From Actinospica sp035552695 (GTDB lineage Bacteria; Actinomycetota; Actinomycetes; Streptomycetales; Catenulisporaceae): DNA of 64,000 bases. Shown in pieces: positions 8,304 through 16,420 of the stretch. The stretch's first letter is position 1, and each line of letters opens with the position of its first letter. Location: assembly GCF_035552695.1 (NCBI RefSeq), contig NZ_DASZKT010000029.1:62001-126000 (forward strand), written 5' to 3'. Position numbers and translations under genes: made by a program. The notes below the pieces were generated by a model that was not told where the DNA came from, searched no databases, and saw only the letters and a program-made list of their open reading frames with translations.

Positions 8304-8350
8304 GGTCCCACGCTACGCGCCGCGACCGTTCGGCCCCGGCCCGCCAGACG

Positions 8351-9004
8351 TCACCCGCTCGGCTTGGTCCTCGGCTTGGTCCAGCGCAGCGAATAGCGGT
8401 AGTAGAGGCGGCGGCGGAAGTGCGCTTCGGGCAGCGTGCCGCGGGCCATTCGGGCGGTCTCGCGCCAGCCGAGCAGCGGCTCGACGGTCGGGAAGTCGCC
8501 GGGCGCGAAATCGGGCCTCAGGTCGTTGAACCAGACGACGGGCGCGCACAGGGCGCTGACGAGTTGCTCGGGCAGCGTGGTCGCGCGGGCCTGGCCTATG
8601 ACGAGCAGGCGGCCGCCCGGGCGGAGTATCTCGGCGGCCTTCGCCAGGGCGCGGGCCTGGTCCATGTGGTGCAGGCTGGCCACGAAACAGACGAAGTCGA
8701 GGCTGTCGGCCGGTATCTCGCAGGCCAGGAAGTCGCCCTCGACGAATTCGAGCCCTGGCACGTCCTCGTGCGCGGCGCGGGCCGCGTCGACCATCTCGCC
8801 GGACGGGTCGAGGCCGATCACGTGCCGCCGGGAATCGCTCAGGGCCAGCGCGCGGGCCAGCCGGCCGCGACCGCAGCCGACGTCGAGCAGGTCGACACCG
8901 CCGGAGGGCACGGCGCGCCGGACGACGCCGTGGTACGCCACGTTGTGATTCCAGTGGCGGGACGACGCGAGGGGCTCGTCGGCCATGACCTCCATACCGT
9001 ACAT
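8351..9004 (-). CDS. Class I SAM-dependent methyltransferase
   Basis: This 217-residue protein has the SAM-binding motif LLDVGCGRGRLA, the acidic residue in VIGLDPSGEM, and motif IV-like FVCFVASLHHMD. The ILRPGGRLLVIG strand completes the fold. The acceptor is not predictable. Three Met codons near the start (9004, 8995, 8986) are all possible. It ends about 50 bases from the ICL/PEPM gene start and shares its direction, so the pair may be one operon. Confidence 0.88.
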   Translation of the reverse strand: MYGMEVMADEPLASSRHWNHNVAYHGVVRRAVPSGGVDLLDVGCGRGRLARALALSDSRRHVIGLDPSGEMVDAARAAHEDVPGLEFVEGDFLACEIPADSLDFVCFVASLHHMDQARALAKAAEILRPGGRLLVIGQARATTLPEQLVSALCAPVVWFNDLRPDFAPGDFPTVEPLLGWRETARMARGTLPEAHFRRRLYYRYSLRWTKPRTKPSG

Positions 9005-9109
9005 GACGAGTGACGGAGCGTAGAGGTTTCCCGTGCCGCGGAGAATTCACTCGACGGAGGCTTTCACCCAACGGCGCGGAACCTTACCTGGTAGTAACTT
9101 CTGCTCTGC

Positions 9110-9880
9110 ATGCGCCACCCACCGGCCATCCTGGGGGACCCCGTCGTGTCCGAACCGCTGTCCAGCCGTTCTTCCGAAGGCAGCTCGTCCGAAAACAACT
9201 CGTCCGAAGGCGGCTCCTTCGAGAGCAGTACCGAGCCCTCGCGCTCCGGCTCCACCACGCGCCGCGGCCTGCGGTGGCCGAGTGCGAGCATCCGGCCGCG
9301 CCGCCCGCCTTCGGCGAGTACTACGTGCAGCAATTGCTCTCCACGCTGGTGTCGAACCCCGAGGTCTGGGCGCGGACGGCCGTCATCATCGTCTACGACG
9401 AGAACGGCGGCTTCTTCGACCACGTGGTCCCGCCGACCGCGCCGGAGGGCACCGCGGGCGAGTGGCTCAGCACCCTGCCGTCGGCCGCCGGCGGCGTGAA
9501 CGGCCCGATCGGCCTCGGCTTCCGCACCCCGGCGATGGTGATCTCGCCGTTCACCGCGGGCGGCTTCCGGTACTCGGGGACGCTGGACCACACCTCGGTG
9601 CTGCGGCTGATCGAGACCCGCTTCGGCGTGCAGGCACCGAACATAGGCCTGGCGCCGCCAGACGGTCGGCGACTTCACCGGCGCCTTCAACTTCGCGCAG
9701 GCGCCGACGACGGCGTTCCCGAAGCTGCCGAGCACCAAAATCGGCAGCACTTCCGCGGCCGCGGAGGCGGTGCTTCAGGCGCTCGCGGGCACGCTCGACG
9801 TCGGCATCCCGTACCCGCCGCCGACCTCGAACTCCATGCCCGCCCAGGAGACCACGCCGGCCCGTCCGCAGGTGCCGTAG
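9110..9880 (+). pseudogene. Remnant of a phospholipase C-type phosphoesterase
   Basis: From about 9290 the DNA encodes the C-terminal part of a bacterial phospholipase C / acid phosphatase: EHPAAPPAFGEYYVQQLL, VYDENGGFFDHVVPP, GLGFRTPAMVISPF and DHTSVLRLIETRFGV. A second lesion follows. NIG at 9640-9648 must continue in another frame as AWRRQTVGDFTGAFNFAQ to the TAG at 9878-9880, and inserting GC (GGCC back to GGCGCC near 9646) joins them. The N-terminal half, normally about 250-300 residues with the phosphate-binding site, is absent. Upstream DNA from 9110 reads in a third frame as a Ser/Glu-rich leader ending STTRRGLR, perhaps the original Tat leader. No functional product is expected. Confidence 0.8.
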
Positions 9881-9882
9881 GC

Positions 9883-9936
9883 CTCTGATTCAGCGCACGC
9901 ACCCTGACGCAACGCACCCTCTGATTCAGCGCACGC
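9883..9936. repeat. 18-bp direct repeat spanning the pirin 3' end
   Basis: CTCTGATTCAGCGCACGC occurs at 9883-9900 and again at 9919-9936. The second copy contains the stop codon of the pirin gene (9926-9928); the first is an extra copy between it and the phospholipase remnant. It may be a trace of a small duplication or slippage. Confidence 0.8.
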
Positions 9937-10942
9937 GTCCGCGTGCCTTGAGCGGAACACCCGGCAGCGGCGGCGCGGCGAGGCGGTCGCCCTGGTAGCC
10001 GTGCACCTCGCCGAAGCGCGCATCGGCGGCCTGCCACGCCTCGCGGTAGGCCGCCACCTCCTCGCCGGTGCGTCCGATGAAGTTCCACCACATGACGATC
10101 TCCTCCTCGAACGGCTCGCCGCCGAGGATCATCACCGCCCCGCCCTCGTCGCTGCGCAGTGCCAGTTCCCGCCTGCCGCAGCCGAGGTAGAGCATCGTTC
10201 CCGGCTCGATCGGCACGCCGTCCACCTCGACGCGTCCGGTCATCGCCAGCGCGGCGTATTCGAAGTCGAGCACGAGCGGGAGCGCGCCGATCGCGCCGGC
10301 CCGCAGGTCCACGTCGAGGCCGACGAGCGGCGAGTACGACGTGCCGGGCGATGCGGCGCCGTCGAAGCGGCCGAGCATCAGCCGCGCGCGCAGGCCACCC
10401 ATCGTCGTGGCGAGCGGCAGCTCGTCGGTCGCGTGGTGCTGGAAGGCGGGGGCGGTCTCGCGGAAGGCGTCCGGCAGCGCGATCCACAGCTGCGCGCCGT
10501 GCAGCAGCCGCGGGTGCTCGACCGGGGACTGCTCCGCGTGAGCGATCCCGTGGCCGGCGGTCATCAGGCCTAACTCGTACGGCCTAATCGTCGCGATGCT
10601 GCCCTCGCTGTCCCGGTGCAGCACCTCGCCCTCGTGCAGCCAGCTGAGCGTCTGCAGGCCGGTGTGCGGGTGCGGCGCCACCTGCATGCCGGAGCCGTCC
10701 GCGATATCGTCAGGGCCGTAGTGGTCCACGAAGCACCACGCGCCCACCATCCGCCGATGGATATTCGGCAACAACCTTCTGACCTGCGTACTCTCGCCGA
10801 GCTGCACGGTCCGCGCGGTCAGCACCTCGCGCACCGGCGCGGCCGAGACGCGCTGCAGCCCGCCACGGACGGTGACCACGGGTGCCTGGTCCAGATTGCT
10901 CACGACGCTCCTGACGATCACTGTGTCGGATAGCCCTGTCAT
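9926..10942 (-). CDS. Pirin family protein
   Basis: This 338-residue bicupin protein has the pirin metal-site motif APHPHTGLQTLSWL in the first cupin and GHGIAHAEQSP in the second half of that barrel, supplying the three His and one Glu ligands. FDGAASPGTSYSPLVGLDVD marks the second cupin. Some bacterial pirins are quercetin dioxygenases and others interact with metabolic enzymes; the role here is open. ATG 10942 lies 52 bases from the divergent acetyltransferase, so they may share a control region. Confidence 0.9.
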   Translation of the reverse strand: MTGLSDTVIVRSVVSNLDQAPVVTVRGGLQRVSAAPVREVLTARTVQLGESTQVRRLLPNIHRRMVGAWCFVDHYGPDDIADGSGMQVAPHPHTGLQTLSWLHEGEVLHRDSEGSIATIRPYELGLMTAGHGIAHAEQSPVEHPRLLHGAQLWIALPDAFRETAPAFQHHATDELPLATTMGGLRARLMLGRFDGAASPGTSYSPLVGLDVDLRAGAIGALPLVLDFEYAALAMTGRVEVDGVPIEPGTMLYLGCGRRELALRSDEGGAVMILGGEPFEEEIVMWWNFIGRTGEEVAAYREAWQAADARFGEVHGYQGDRLAAPPLPGVPLKARGRVR

Positions 10943-10994
10943 GATTGTGGTACACGGAGGGAAAGAGGGCGAGGCAGGCCTAGGAGGCAGTCTG

Positions 10995-11321
10995 ATGAGT
11001 GAGCAGCAGAGTGAAGAGACGATTGAGGTTGTCGATCACCCCGAAGCGGAGCGGTACGAGGCGCACGTGAACGGCGTGCTCGCAGGTCGCGCGGAGTACC
11101 TGCGCGGGGCCGGGCAGATCTCCTTCACGCACACGGAGGTGGATCCGGCCTTCGGCGGGCGCGGTCTTGCCGGGCGGCTGGCGCAGAAGGCGCTCGACGA
11201 CGCGAAGGCCTCCGGTCTCGAGGTGCTGCCGTTCTGCCCGTTCTTCCGCGACTGGATCCAGAAGCACCCGGACTACGCCGCGCTGGTCCCGGCGAACCGG
11301 CGCGCCGAGTTCGGGCTCTGA
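10995..11321 (+). CDS. GNAT-type small N-acetyltransferase (YjdJ-like)
   Basis: This 108-residue protein matches the short GNAT-like COG2388 family: YEAHVNGVLAGRAEYLRGAG, FTHTEVDPAFGGRGLAGRLA (the acetyl-CoA loop) and VLPFCPFFRDWIQKHPDYA. Its substrate is unknown. TAGGAGGCAG precedes ATG 10995 at good spacing. It is divergent from pirin. A 15-bp tandem repeat begins at its stop codon. Confidence 0.88.
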   Translation: MSEQQSEETIEVVDHPEAERYEAHVNGVLAGRAEYLRGAGQISFTHTEVDPAFGGRGLAGRLAQKALDDAKASGLEVLPFCPFFRDWIQKHPDYAALVPANRRAEFGL

Positions 11322-11386
11322 GAGGCAGTGCCGGGAGAGGCAGTGCCGGGAGAGACAGCGTTCTGAGAGGCAGCGCTCTGAGACGC
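11320..11386. repeat. 15-bp tandem repeat, about 4.5 copies
   Basis: Units of the form GAGAGGCAGTGCCGG start at 11320, 11335, 11350 and 11365, with a partial copy from 11380. The first two are identical and the later ones diverge (for example GAGAGACAGCGTTCT). The array starts inside the TGA of the acetyltransferase gene and ends before the GntR gene. It is probably non-coding slippage DNA. Confidence 0.8.
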
Positions 11387-11419
11387 GCCGAGATGAAAGC
11401 GGGCCGGTGACAGCGGGCC

Positions 11420-12160
11420 TCAGACGCTGAAGGAGAGGATCTCCTTCTCCCGGTAGACGGTTTCCACGTACTCCACCGGCTGGCCCTCGGCGTCCTCGCG
11501 CAGGGAGACCGCCGCGAGCACCGGATCGTCCGCTGCGGTGCCCATCAGCCGCGCCTCACGCTCGCTCGCGCGGCGGGCCGTGAGGTGCGTCTGTGCGCCG
11601 TGGCCGAACTCGATGCCCGCCTCGGCCAGCGCGGCGACCGTGCCCTGCATGATCGGCTCGGCGACCAGCAGCGCGGGTACGAGCTCGACGATCCGCGGCG
11701 GGTGCCAGGACACTGTCAGCGAGATCAGCCGCTTGCGCTGGTAGATGACGTATTCGCGGCGGGCGAGCATGACGTCCTGCGGCAGCTTGAGCACGTCGTA
11801 CACGTCCTGATGCACGTGCTTGACGTGCCAGTCCTCGGTGTCGACCGCGGGCCCGGCCCAGCCCGCGTAGGTGATCTGCGCGCGCTCCATCGGCCGCAGC
11901 GCGCCGGCTCCGGCCAGCGCGCGCTCGAGCCGTTCGTCAGGGGTCGGTATCGACTGGAAGGGCGAGACGATCGTCCCACCGCGATAGGAACGCACCAGGC
12001 CACGGGCCTGCAGCTCGCGGATCGCGGCGTGCGCGGTCTTCGCGGACACCTCGTACCGTGCGGCCAGATCGCGCACCGAGGGAAGACGGCTGCCCTGAGC
12101 GAGTTCCTGTTGAAGGATCTCCTGAGCCATCCGGTCGGCGATGTCACGGTACGACGTCAT
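11420..12160 (-). CDS. GntR/HutC family regulator with UTRA domain
   Basis: This 246-residue protein has an N-terminal winged helix (SRLPSVRDLAARYEVSAKTA, then AIRELQARGLV) at residues 20-65. It has a C-terminal UTRA ligand domain (about 85-240) with YVETVYREKEI near the end. HutC-type proteins usually bind sugar or amino-acid-derived effectors. It is divergent from a small gene and an anti-sigma-like ATPase, and two palindromes lie in the shared control region, so it probably represses both directions. Confidence 0.9.
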   Translation of the reverse strand: MTSYRDIADRMAQEILQQELAQGSRLPSVRDLAARYEVSAKTAHAAIRELQARGLVRSYRGGTIVSPFQSIPTPDERLERALAGAGALRPMERAQITYAGWAGPAVDTEDWHVKHVHQDVYDVLKLPQDVMLARREYVIYQRKRLISLTVSWHPPRIVELVPALLVAEPIMQGTVAALAEAGIEFGHGAQTHLTARRASEREARLMGTAADDPVLAAVSLREDAEGQPVEYVETVYREKEILSFSV

Positions 12161-12235
12161 GCTGTAGATCCTTCTGCCGCTCTTGGTCCTGAGTGTAGGT
12201 CTCTTCGGTCAAGATTCGGCTAAGACGGCCCACCA

Positions 12236-12279
12236 TTGTGGTACCACAACCGAATCGGCGGTACACCTGTAGTACTACA
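12236..12279. promoter_or_regulatory. Two palindromic operator candidates
   Basis: TTGTGGTACCACAA (12236-12249) and TGTAGTACTACA (12268-12279) are both perfect palindromes, with centres 31 bases apart, about three turns of the helix. They fit the general GT..TA..AC form of HutC-subfamily operators. They lie between the GntR start (12160) and the divergent small gene (12314). Confidence 0.75.
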
Positions 12280-12313
12280 CATTCTGCGATCGGACCAACA
12301 CCGCGGAGGCCTG

Positions 12314-12490
12314 ATGAGCGCAGCCGTATGGAACGAGCCGTACGAGCCGGAGCCCCGTTGTAGGGACGCGCGCCGGCCCACCGGCGCTTCCCGGGATACC
12401 AGCGTCCTGACGACCACGAGGATCATCCGAGCTCCGCGTCCGCCCGGCGACCGCGACCCACGGGTCACCGGGACGACGGTCCGACGGTGA
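12314..12490 (+). CDS. Small basic hypothetical protein
   Basis: This 58-residue reading frame (MSAAVWNEPYEPEPRCRDAR at the start) is rich in Arg and Pro and has no recognised domain. Evidence that it is real: GGAGG sits 5 bases before ATG 12314, it starts right after the twin operators, and its TGA overlaps the GTG of the next gene (GTGA at 12487-12490), which suggests coupled translation. It may instead be only a leader for the ATPase. Confidence 0.5.
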   Translation: MSAAVWNEPYEPEPRCRDARRPTGASRDTSVLTTTRIIRAPRPPGDRDPRVTGTTVRR

Positions 12491-13056
12491 CGATGACGAT
12501 GCGCATGACAGCCCCGGCACCCACACCGAAGCCCACGCCCTCTCCCACACCGAAGCCCGCATCCCCGGAATCCTCGGCCCACGCACATTCGACGGCCGCG
12601 ACGTCCTCGGGGCCTGATGCCGTCCCGGACCGCTATGCCGGCGCGGAACCGGTCTACGACTGGACCGCGCTCGCGCTCCCGGCCTCCCCGCAGGCCGCGG
12701 GCCGCTTCCGGCACCACGCGCTCGGCGCCGTCAGCCGCTGGGGACTGCACCGCGAGGCCGGCGAGACCGTCGAGGCCTGCGTCAGCGAACTGGTCACGAA
12801 CGCGATCGTGCACGGCGTGGGCCGCGACGTGCTGATGATGCTCTACTACACCGGCGACAGCGTCCTGACCGAGGTCTTCGGCCACGCCGTGGACGAGCCC
12901 GCGATCCCGGCGACCGCCAGATCCGACAACGCCGAGAGCGGCCGCGGCCTGCTCATCGTCGACACCCTCGCCAAGGACTGGGGCAGCGAGCACACCGGCC
13001 TCGGCCTGCTGCGCGTCTGGGCGTCGATAGCCGTGCTCGGGGGCGAAGCCGCGTAG
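12487..13056 (+). CDS. RsbW-like anti-sigma / HATPase_c protein
   Basis: This 189-residue protein has a Thr/Pro-rich N-terminal stretch of about 55 residues and then a GHKL ATPase fold. The N-box is EACVSELVTNAIVHG and the G-box is GRGLLIVDTLAKDWG. These short actinobacterial proteins resemble the anti-sigma kinase RsbW, but many lack a known partner. It is translationally coupled to the small gene upstream and probably controlled by the GntR regulator at 11420. It converges on the nucleotidyltransferase gene 7 bases away. Confidence 0.85.
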   Translation: MTMTMRMTAPAPTPKPTPSPTPKPASPESSAHAHSTAATSSGPDAVPDRYAGAEPVYDWTALALPASPQAAGRFRHHALGAVSRWGLHREAGETVEACVSELVTNAIVHGVGRDVLMMLYYTGDSVLTEVFGHAVDEPAIPATARSDNAESGRGLLIVDTLAKDWGSEHTGLGLLRVWASIAVLGGEAA

Positions 13057-13063
13057 CAATGCT

Positions 13064-13894
13064 CTACCTCAGCTCGGCCTGCTGCCGCCGCTGCAGCGCG
13101 GCGAGTTCCCGGGCGGCGGTCTCGAGGTCCTTGGCCGTGTCGATGGCGCGCCAGTAGACGCCCTCGGGGATGAGGAATCCGGCGAGTTTCCGTTCGCGGG
13201 CGAGGTCCGGGAACGTGGTGCGCTCGTGGTCGCCGAGGTCGGGGAGCAGCGGGGTGAATTCGGGGGCGAAGACGTAGACGCCGGCGTTGACCGGCCACGG
13301 GGTGGGCGGGGATTCGACGAAGTCGGCGATGAGGCTGCCGCCGTGCACATTGTCAGCACCGCCGATGTCGCTGCCGTCGAGTTCGATGACGCCCCAGGGG
13401 ATGCGCGGACGGGCGAGGGCGAGGGTGCCGAGCACGCCGGTCCGCGCGTGCAGCGCGGCCATGTCGCGCAGTGAGAAGCGCGTCCAGACGTCCGCGTTCA
13501 GCGCGTACCAGGGTTCTTCGGGGCGAGGCAGCTTGCGGGCCGCGAACTTGAGGCCGCCGCCGCGGCCGAGCTCGGTCTCCTCGACGGCGGTCGTGACGCG
13601 GACCGGCAGGACCGTGTCCGTGATCCACTGCTCAAGCACCTCGGCGAGATAGCCGCAGGACACGACGACGTCGGTCACGCCCTCCTCGGCGAGCCAGTCC
13701 AGCTGATGCTCGAGGATCGTGCGGCCGGTGCCCGGGATCTCGATCAGCGTCTTCGGCCGGGTGTCGGTGTGCGGGCGCAGCCGCGAGCCCTTGCCGCCCG
13801 CCAGCACGATCGCCTGGGTGACCGGGGCCCCGCTCCCGGCCTCCGACGCGGCGCCGGACGCCTCTGCGTGCTCTGACTCTGATCGCGTGGTCAT
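13064..13894 (-). CDS. Sugar-phosphate nucleotidyltransferase
   Basis: This 276-residue protein has the nucleotidyltransferase signature IVLAGGKGSRLRPHTDTRPK at about residues 29-48. The catalytic strand follows in WYALNADVW, and WPVNAGVYVFAPE is the typical second half. The family makes NDP-sugars from sugar-1-phosphate and NTP; the base and sugar cannot be assigned. The first 25 residues are a non-conserved extension, so translation could start later. It is the last gene of a three-gene run with the MoaD-like and beta-propeller genes. Confidence 0.85.
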   Translation of the reverse strand: MTTRSESEHAEASGAASEAGSGAPVTQAIVLAGGKGSRLRPHTDTRPKTLIEIPGTGRTILEHQLDWLAEEGVTDVVVSCGYLAEVLEQWITDTVLPVRVTTAVEETELGRGGGLKFAARKLPRPEEPWYALNADVWTRFSLRDMAALHARTGVLGTLALARPRIPWGVIELDGSDIGGADNVHGGSLIADFVESPPTPWPVNAGVYVFAPEFTPLLPDLGDHERTTFPDLARERKLAGFLIPEGVYWRAIDTAKDLETAARELAALQRRQQAELR

Positions 13895-13913
13895 CTGCGC
13901 AGGATATCCGGGC

Positions 13914-14261
13914 TCAGCCGCCGCTCACCGCGGCGATGATATGCACGGTCGCGCCGGGGACGATCACCGTGCCGAGTCCGCCGAGCTCGCGGATGTCCAC
14001 GCCGTCCACGTAGATGTTCACGTGGCCGCGCACCTGGCCGCGCTCGTCCCGGATCCGGCGCTCCAGCGAAGGGACCTCGCGCTGGAGCTGGTCCAGGACG
14101 GCGGTCAGCGGCGAGCGCGGACCGCCGGCGGAGCCCTCGGTCACCTCGACACTGATCTGCGAGCGGCCGCCGGCGAAGCCGACGAGTGCGCTCGGGACGA
14201 CGACCGTGGCCGTCGTGGTCTCCGCCTCAGCCGCGTCCACTGCTTCGGTGTGTCCGTACAT
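13914..14261 (-). CDS. MoaD/ThiS family beta-grasp protein
   Basis: This 115-residue protein has a ubiquitin-like beta-grasp domain: ATVVVPSALVGFAG, then a middle helix LTAVLDQLQREVPSLERRIR, HVNIYVDGVDIREL, and a C-terminal ...HIIAAVSGG. The exposed Gly-Gly end is what MoaD, ThiS and related sulfur carriers use for adenylation and thiocarboxylation. No E1-like MoeB/ThiF is in the window. Spacing is 20 bases after the propeller gene and 19 before the nucleotidyltransferase, so the three are probably cotranscribed. ATG 14261 is the natural start. Confidence 0.85.
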   Translation of the reverse strand: MYGHTEAVDAAEAETTTATVVVPSALVGFAGGRSQISVEVTEGSAGGPRSPLTAVLDQLQREVPSLERRIRDERGQVRGHVNIYVDGVDIRELGGLGTVIVPGATVHIIAAVSGG

Positions 14262-14281
14262 GGCAGTTCCCGCCTCCGTCG

Positions 14282-15367
14282 TCAGTCGAGCACCGTCGCC
14301 CGGACCGAGAGGACGTCGGGCAGCCCCGTCGCCACGGTGGTCCACTGGTCGTCGGCGCACGCGTAGAGCTCGCCGGTCCGCGTGCCCAAGTACGCACCCG
14401 CCGGTTCGCCGTCGTCGGTACACAGTGCGTCGCGCAGCACCAGCCCGTAGAAGTCCTCGACCGGCAGGCCCTCGCTCACGCTCTGCCAGGCCTCGCCGCC
14501 GTCCTGCGTCCGGTAGACCCGGCGGCGGAACTCCGGGGTGAACCGGAACCCGTCGCTGGTCAGCGGGAACAGATAGGCGTGACCCGACTTGTGCTTGTCC
14601 GCGGCTACGGCGAAGCCGAACTCGCCCGGCAGGCCCTTCGCCGCCTCGGTCCAGGTCTGGCCCCAGTCTTGGGTGCGGTAGACGCCGTTGTGGTTCTGCA
14701 GGTACAACCGCTCCGGGTCGCCCGCGTCCGGCGCCACCTTGTGCACGCACTGGCCGAATTCAGGGTACTGCTCCCCCTCGGGCAGGAAGGTGCACTTGAT
14801 GCCGGAGTTCGCCGGGTCCCAGCTCCGGCCGCCGTCCACGGTGCGGTAGACGCCGCCGGTGGACATCGCCACCAGCATCCGTTCCGGCCGACCCGGGTAC
14901 GGCACGATCGTGTGCAGCGCCTGGCCGCCGAAGCCGGGTGCCCACTCCGGGCGGTGCGGGTGGTCCCACAGCGCCTGGTTCAGCTCGAAGTTGCGCCCGC
15001 CGTCCTCGGAGCGGAACAGTGCGCTCGGCTCGGTACCCGCGTAGACGACGCCGGGCTGGTCCGCGGGCCCCGGCTGGATCTGCCAGACCCGGCCGAGCGC
15101 GGTGCCCGTCTTCTCGGGGAAGGCCACCGGCGCGCGGTCCGGCTCCCCCCAGCTGCGGCCCAGGTCGTCCGAGTGCAGGACGGTCGGCCCCCAATGCTCG
15201 CTCGTCGCCCCGGCGAACAGCCGCGGCGCGGGCCCCCGCGTGTCGATGCCCACGGCGTAGATCGCCTGCATCGGCAGCTGGAGCGACTCGGTCTCCCAAC
15301 TCCCGGCACGCTTTCGGGCCAGGACCAGGCCCTTGCGCGTTCCGGCCAACAGCAGTGTATCGGACAT
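14282..15367 (-). CDS. Sialidase-like BNR/WD40-type beta-propeller protein
   Basis: This 361-residue protein contains repeated Asp-box-like motifs: SDDLGRSWGEP, SEDGGRNFEL, TVDGGRSWDP, TQDWGQTWTE and TQDGGEAWQS. These are typical of sialidase-fold propellers. There is no signal peptide, so it should act in the cytosol. Actinobacterial relatives are called exo-alpha-sialidase or glycosyl hydrolase by similarity only, and catalytic residues for sialic acid are not evident here. It heads an operon with a MoaD-like protein, an arrangement I know from other actinobacteria but without an assigned role. Confidence 0.85.
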   Translation of the reverse strand: MSDTLLLAGTRKGLVLARKRAGSWETESLQLPMQAIYAVGIDTRGPAPRLFAGATSEHWGPTVLHSDDLGRSWGEPDRAPVAFPEKTGTALGRVWQIQPGPADQPGVVYAGTEPSALFRSEDGGRNFELNQALWDHPHRPEWAPGFGGQALHTIVPYPGRPERMLVAMSTGGVYRTVDGGRSWDPANSGIKCTFLPEGEQYPEFGQCVHKVAPDAGDPERLYLQNHNGVYRTQDWGQTWTEAAKGLPGEFGFAVAADKHKSGHAYLFPLTSDGFRFTPEFRRRVYRTQDGGEAWQSVSEGLPVEDFYGLVLRDALCTDDGEPAGAYLGTRTGELYACADDQWTTVATGLPDVLSVRATVLD

Positions 15368-15486
15368 GGGACGACTCTAGACCCGGGGTCGGACATTTTC
15401 CTGGGAAGCGGTATTTACGTGCGTTTCGGCGGCCGATAGGCTCGGCGAACTGATCTTCGGATCTGGACGGGCAGGGGGAATCCAGG

Positions 15487-16365
15487 ATGGACGAGCCACG
15501 CACCCGGCGCGTTCTGGTCGTCGGGATCGACGGGGTACGCCTCGATCTGCTCGACGCGCTCGCCACCCCGCACCTCGACTCCGTGCGGGACGCCGGCTTC
15601 CTCGCGCCGGTGCTGATCGACGAGCAGACGCCGACGATGTCCGGGCCCTGCTGGGCGACGATCGTGACCGGCGTGCACGTGGGCAAGCACGGCATCTGGA
15701 ACAACGACTTCACGGGCCACCGGCTCGGCGTCTTCCCCGATTTCGCGACGCGTCTCGCGCGCATGCTCGGCCGCAAGACGTTCGTCGCGGCGGGCTGGGA
15801 CCCGTTGGTGCTGGCGCGCGACGGCGGCCCGCTGTTCTCGGCACCGACGAGACTGCTCTACGTGAGCCCGGACGCGCACACGGCCGAAGCCTGGGAGCAG
15901 GCGGACGAGGAGATCACCGTGGACGCGGAGGTCGTGCTGCGCCGTGATCCGATCGACGCCGCGTTCGTCTACCTCGGCGCGGCCGACGAGACCGCGCATC
16001 TGCACGGCTGCGGCCCGCGCTACCGGGACTCCATCGAGAACGCGGACGCACGGCTGGGCCGCCTGCTCGACGCGGTCCGCGAACGGGCCGAGTACGAGCT
16101 CGAAGACTGGACGGTCGTCGTCGTCACCGATCACGGCCACGTAGATGAGGGCGGGCACGGCGCCCGGTCCGTGCCGGAGCGTACGGCGTGGATCGCGGCA
16201 TGCGGCCCGGGTCTCGCGCCCGGCGTCGCTCCGGACCGCGAGCTGCGGCACGTGGACGTCGCCGCGCAGGTGTTCGCCGGCCTCGGTATCGAACCGGACC
16301 GGCACTGGACGCTCGACGGCAGGCCGTTCGCGACGGTGAGGGACGGCGAGACCGTCGCGCGCTAG
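15487..16365 (+). CDS. Alkaline phosphatase superfamily phosphodiesterase
   Basis: This 292-residue protein matches the type I phosphodiesterase / nucleotide pyrophosphatase group. GIDGVRLDLL supplies the first metal ligand, TPTMSGPCWATIVTGVH contains the Thr/Ser nucleophile region, and VVVVTDHGHVDEGGHG holds the Asp-His-His metal ligands. No signal peptide is seen. GGGGGAAT precedes ATG 15487. The substrate is unknown, and it is divergent from the propeller gene. Confidence 0.85.
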   Translation: MDEPRTRRVLVVGIDGVRLDLLDALATPHLDSVRDAGFLAPVLIDEQTPTMSGPCWATIVTGVHVGKHGIWNNDFTGHRLGVFPDFATRLARMLGRKTFVAAGWDPLVLARDGGPLFSAPTRLLYVSPDAHTAEAWEQADEEITVDAEVVLRRDPIDAAFVYLGAADETAHLHGCGPRYRDSIENADARLGRLLDAVRERAEYELEDWTVVVVTDHGHVDEGGHGARSVPERTAWIAACGPGLAPGVAPDRELRHVDVAAQVFAGLGIEPDRHWTLDGRPFATVRDGETVAR

Positions 16366-16420
16366 CGAAGGCCCGCGGCTTTTCAGTACAACGGCGACGG
16401 TCGCGGCGTGCGCGGGCTTC

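Noticed and set aside
11167..11430. Plus-strand frame with SERQCRERQ repeats after the acetyltransferase
   Set aside because: It only reflects the 15-bp DNA repeat read in an alternative frame, and the acetyltransferase stop lies at the repeat start.
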